From contig NZ_JACSMA010000004.1 of NCBI RefSeq assembly GCF_018618415.1, forward strand, positions 124,001-188,000: a DNA stretch of 64,000 nt, in the 5' to 3' direction. The notes below the pieces were generated by a model, which had not been told where the DNA came from, did not search any database, and was given only the letters and a program-made list of their open reading frames with translations. This stretch comes from Exiguobacterium sp. s146 (GTDB lineage Bacteria; Bacillota; Bacilli; Exiguobacteriales; Exiguobacteriaceae). The position numbers and the translations under genes were made by a program. Positions 60,952-64,000 of this stretch are shown here, piece by piece (position 1 is the first letter of the stretch; each line of letters opens with the position of its first letter).

Positions 60952-63168
60952 TCACGCTTTTTCAATCGGGGCAAATTTGGCGAGCAGGCGCTTGATACCG
61001 ACGGCCGGGAAAGCGATATCGAGTTCGAGCTGATCGCCTTCGCCACGCGTCTGAACGACCGTGCCTTGTCCCCATTTTTTATGATTGGCCTTGTCCCCGA
61101 CGTTCCAACCGATTGATTCGGCGCCCGACGACTGGGCAAGTTTTGGTTTCGGTTTCGAGCTGAAGCCGTTCACCGGCAGTTTCCCTGGCGACTCGACCGG
61201 ATTCCATGGCATCGGCTTCTTCGCTTTTCCTGAACGCTCGAGAAGCGTTTCTGGCAACTCATGCAAGAAGCGCGACTCCGGGTTGTTTTGGAAGCGACCG
61301 TACAACATGCGGGACTGGGCCCGCGTCAAGTAGAGCCGCTTCTCGGCCCGCGTGATGCCGACGTAGGCGAGACGGCGTTCTTCTTCCATCTCTTCCGGGT
61401 CGTTCAAGGCGCGACTATGCGGGAACAACCCTTCTTCCATCCCAATCAAGAAGACGACCGGGAACTCGAGCCCTTTGGCCGAGTGGAGCGTCATGAGCGT
61501 GACTTGATGCAACTCATCGACTTCCTCGAGCGTGTCGAGATCCGAGACGAGCGTCAAATCGGTGAGGAAGGCGACGAGCGTCTGCTCGTCACTCTCTTTC
61601 TCGAAGTTTTGCGCGACCGAGAGGAACTCTTGCAAGTTCTCGAGTCGGCTCTCGGCTTCGAGCGTCTTCTCGATTTTGAGCATCTCTTCGTAGCCTGACT
61701 TCTTCAACACTTCTTCAATCAATTCCGAAATCGACAAGTAGTCGGCCATTTGACGCAAGTCGACCATCAGTTGCCGGAATTCACTCAGCTTCGTCGCTGT
61801 GCGCGGCGCAATCCCTGAAAGTTCGATATCACGAATCGCTTCCATGAGCGACACGCCTTGCATCCCGGCGAAATCACCGAGCTTGTCGACGGTCGCCGCC
61901 CCGATACCGCGCTTCGGCTCATTGACGACACGGACGAACGAGATGTCCTCGTCCGGGTTGGCGATCAACCGCAAGTACGCCAAGATGTCCTTGATTTCTT
62001 TCCGTTCATAGAACTTCGTCCCACCGACCATCTTGTACGGGATATTCGACTTGAGGAGCATCTCCTCGAGTCCGCGTGACTGGGCGTTCGTCCGGTACAA
62101 GACGGCCATCTCGCCGTAATCGATGCCTTCTTGGCGCAGCTCTTTCATCTGATTGATGATGAAGAACGCTTCATCCCGGTCGTCCGAAGCGACGTGTAAG
62201 AGGAGCTTCTCACCTTCGACGTTCTCCGTCCAGAGCTGCTTGTCTTTTCGACCTGAGTTGTTCTGGATGACGCCGTTCGCCGCTTCCAAAATCCGCTTCG
62301 TCGAGCGATAGTTTTGTTCGAGCAAGATGACGTGCGCGCTCGGGTAATCCTTCTCGAACGTCAAGATGTTGGCGATGTCGGCGCCGCGCCAGCGATAAAT
62401 CGACTGATCCGAGTCACCGACGACACACAAGTTCTCATGCGCCTGCGCGAGCAACTTGACGAGCGTGTATTGGGCTCGGTTCGTATCTTGGTACTCGTCG
62501 ACGTGGATGTATTGGAACTTCTTCTGATAAAACGCGAGCACGTCCGGCGCTTCTTGGAACAACTGAATCGCCTTCATGATCAAGTCGTCAAAATCGAGCA
62601 CGTTGTTCTGCTTCAATTTCTTCTCATACGCCGTGTAGACGTCCGAGATGACTTTTTCATACGGGTTGGTGCCGACAAGCGCGGCCGCATCTTGCGGCGT
62701 GCGGAGTTCGTTCTTATGGTTCGAGATCATGCCGAGCAGCGTCCGCGGCTCATATTTTTTCGGGTCAAGGTTGAGCTCTTTGAGCACTTGCTTGATTGCC
62801 GTCAATTGATCGGACGAGTCGAGAATCGAGAAGTTCCGGTCATAACGGATGCGATCGATGTCACGGCGTAAAATCCGGACGCACATCGAGTGGAACGTCG
62901 AGATCCAAATGTCGTCCGCGACACCACCGACCAGGCGGGCGATCCGGTCTTTCATCTCGCGGGCCGCTTTGTTCGTGAACGTGATGGCGAGAATGTTCCA
63001 CGGCGCGATTTGTTTCGACGCCATCAAGTAGGCGACGCGATGCGTCAACACACGTGTTTTCCCAGACCCCGCTCCTGCCATGATGAGCAACGGGCCGTCC
63101 GTATATTTGACCGCCTCCGCTTGCGGAGGGTTCATGCCTTTGACTAATTCTTCACTCAAGTTATACAT
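60952..63168 (-). CDS. pcrA: ATP-dependent DNA helicase PcrA
   Basis: 738-residue SF1A (UvrD/PcrA) helicase. Walker [15 protein letters not shown], the Q motif before it, Walker [13 protein letters not shown], motif [17 protein letters not shown], motif [20 protein letters not shown], and motif [17 protein letters not shown] are all intact. The C-terminal tail with [17 protein letters not shown] forms the Tudor-like part that meets RNA polymerase. It unwinds DNA 3'-5' and clears stalled complexes. It follows pcrB by 38 bases. Confidence 0.96.
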   Translation of the reverse strand: MYNLSEELVKGMNPPQAEAVKYTDGPLLIMAGAGSGKTRVLTHRVAYLMASKQIAPWNILAITFTNKAAREMKDRIARLVGGVADDIWISTFHSMCVRILRRDIDRIRYDRNFSILDSSDQLTAIKQVLKELNLDPKKYEPRTLLGMISNHKNELRTPQDAAALVGTNPYEKVISDVYTAYEKKLKQNNVLDFDDLIMKAIQLFQEAPDVLAFYQKKFQYIHVDEYQDTNRAQYTLVKLLAQAHENLCVVGDSDQSIYRWRGADIANILTFEKDYPSAHVILLEQNYRSTKRILEAANGVIQNNSGRKDKQLWTENVEGEKLLLHVASDDRDEAFFIINQMKELRQEGIDYGEMAVLYRTNAQSRGLEEMLLKSNIPYKMVGGTKFYERKEIKDILAYLRLIANPDEDISFVRVVNEPKRGIGAATVDKLGDFAGMQGVSLMEAIRDIELSGIAPRTATKLSEFRQLMVDLRQMADYLSISELIEEVLKKSGYEEMLKIEKTLEAESRLENLQEFLSVAQNFEKESDEQTLVAFLTDLTLVSDLDTLEEVDELHQVTLMTLHSAKGLEFPVVFLIGMEEGLFPHSRALNDPEEMEEERRLAYVGITRAEKRLYLTRAQSRMLYGRFQNNPESRFLHELPETLLERSGKAKKPMPWNPVESPGKLPVNGFSSKPKPKLAQSSGAESIGWNVGDKANHKKWGQGTVVQTRGEGDQLELDIAFPAVGIKRLLAKFAPIEKA

Positions 63169-63206
63169 AATCGTTTCCTTTCCCTATCCAAACATTTGTT
63201 CTTATT

Positions 63207-63884
63207 TTATCGGAGTGCCGCGACAGTCGCAAGCGCTCCTTCGAAATTGTCATAAATCACATTGCCGACGACGATCGTATCTGCATGTTCAGCCATCATT
63301 CGGGCCGACTCGTATCCGGTGATGCCGCCCCCATAAAACAGATGGGCGTCCGGCACGGCCAACCGTACTTCTCGGACGAGCTCGACCGATCCGAACGTGC
63401 CGCTATACTCCACATACAAGGACGGCAGACGGAACAACCGATGGCCCGCTTCCGCATAGGCAATCGTTGCCTCGATGGACAAATCGGTCTTCGCCTCGGT
63501 CACATGAGCCACTTTCGCATCCGGATTCAAGACGATATAGCCTTGCCCGGTCACATCCGCATGAAACAAGTGTCCGTATCGCTCGAACGCCTTCGTTTGA
63601 TGACCGATGACCCAGTCCACGTGACCCGCGTTCAACACGGTCGGAATGAAATAATGGTCGAAGCCCCGAATCACTTGCTCGGGATGGCTCATCTCGAGCG
63701 CGAGCGGGATGCCGCATCCTTCGAGACGAGTATAGAGCGCGAACGTGTTCTCCGCGTCGACCCCGTCCGTCCCGCCGATGAGGAAAGCGTCCGTGCCCGA
63801 ACGGATGAGCGCCGCGAGCGCCGAATCATCAAGCGGTTTATTCGGATCTAGTTTAAACACGTGGCGCCACGATTGAAAATCCAT
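63207..63884 (-). CDS. pcrB: Heptaprenylglyceryl phosphate synthase
   Basis: 225-residue TIM-barrel prenyltransferase. It joins heptaprenyl diphosphate to sn-glycerol-1-phosphate, giving an ether lipid found in Bacillales. Motifs: FLIGGTDGVDAENTF, MSHPEQVIRGFDHYFIPTVLN, RLPSLYVEYSGTFG (Tyr), and the phosphate site LFYGGGITGYESARMM plus TIVVGNVIYDN. The ATG at 63884 follows GGGAGG; 30 in-frame codons upstream are rejected because they lack conserved content and overlap the terminator of the previous gene. Confidence 0.93.
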   Translation of the reverse strand: MDFQSWRHVFKLDPNKPLDDSALAALIRSGTDAFLIGGTDGVDAENTFALYTRLEGCGIPLALEMSHPEQVIRGFDHYFIPTVLNAGHVDWVIGHQTKAFERYGHLFHADVTGQGYIVLNPDAKVAHVTEAKTDLSIEATIAYAEAGHRLFRLPSLYVEYSGTFGSVELVREVRLAVPDAHLFYGGGITGYESARMMAEHADTIVVGNVIYDNFEGALATVAALR

Positions 63885-63952
63885 TCGGCTTCCCTCCCCT
63901 TCGATACCTTCTCTAGTGTAGCGATTTTTCCCGTCGCGTGCATCTGTTGAAC

Positions 63953-63978
63953 AAAAAAAGACTTGCCGAGGCAAGTCT
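63953..63978 (-). terminator. Terminator of a gene lying beyond the right edge
   Basis: An 8-bp stem (63959-63966 with 63971-63978), then T7 on the minus strand. Confidence 0.85.
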
Positions 63979-64000
63979 CAAGCACGTCTGGCGTGCGTCT
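63978..64000 (-). CDS. Last codons of a gene cut by the right edge
   Basis: On the minus strand one frame gives THARRA and then TGA (63980-63978), right before a terminator. Only six residues are visible, so this is only a guess that a gene ends here. Confidence 0.3.

Overview
The window reads as a chromosomal segment of a low-to-mid GC Gram-positive of the order Bacillales, most like Exiguobacterium. This is inferred from gene content and codon style, not from a database match. Supporting signs are AGGAGG-type ribosome binding sites, sigma-A promoters, a CtsR box, CcpA cre sites, L-box (lysine) riboswitches, and the Firmicute families CamS, YhfH, LCP and YitT together with the pcrB-pcrA-ligA block. 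There is no prophage, rRNA or CRISPR array. The only mobile DNA I see is one IS200/IS605-type element that carries tnpB alone (17121-18484).

Layout. 1-8.7 kb: cut-off AGCS symporter, yidD, proline biosynthesis (proC), DUF554 protein, a lone tRNA-Val(GAC), a GNAT enzyme, a TetR-controlled pair of SMR efflux subunits, an esterase, an M29 aminopeptidase, a DUF1232 protein and a YitT protein. 8.7-16.9 kb: membrane-bound GGDEF-EAL protein, cre-linked GH13 enzyme, stand-alone four-helix sensor, and a cadmium/zinc-type ATPase with its ArsR repressor. 16.9-28.1 kb: yhfH, the TnpB element, two crcB fluoride channels, rocD, a second c-di-GMP protein, an ARG-box-linked amino acid permease, an orphan OppA lipoprotein, and an NhaC-family transporter behind a lysine riboswitch. 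28.1-31.9 kb: small unknown gene, adenine deaminase, gamma-carbonic anhydrase, a cre-linked small-gene locus and a nitroreductase. 31.9-40.2 kb: an eight-gene lysine/diaminopimelate operon lysC-asd-dapA-dapB-dapH-ilvE-like-alr-lysA with its own lysine riboswitch. 40.2-47.4 kb: GNAT, AlaX, and an amino-sugar regulon (nagR, nagAB) with an LCP gene between, then MATE. 47.4-64 kb: CHAD protein, glutaminase, a small membrane protein, a coproheme-type oxidase coupled to a radical SAM enzyme, a CtsR-controlled dnaJ-like/clpB operon, camS, an LPXTG surface protein, ligA, pcrA and pcrB.

How the parts fit. Lysine status is read twice by the same RNA class: one L-box controls synthesis of DAP and lysine and the other controls an NhaC-family protein that is therefore probably a lysine transporter. 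Arginine/ornithine handling is suggested by rocD and the permease with tandem ARG boxes. Amino-sugar breakdown is a closed NagR circuit with one operator in its own promoter and one in that of nagAB. Protein disaggregation is a two-gene unit in which a J-protein without zinc finger is paired with ClpB.

Most worth a second look: (i) an IlvE-type aminotransferase occupying the place in the DAP operon where staphylococci have the deacetylase hipO; (ii) the TnpB element, whose predicted guide is antisense to the end of yhfH; (iii) two c-di-GMP proteins with complementary defects in their GGDEF and EAL domains; (iv) an oxidase/radical SAM pair joined by an ATGA overlap; (v) a perfect cre site in front of two unrecognised small ORFs. 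I do not see a wholly new multi-gene system.
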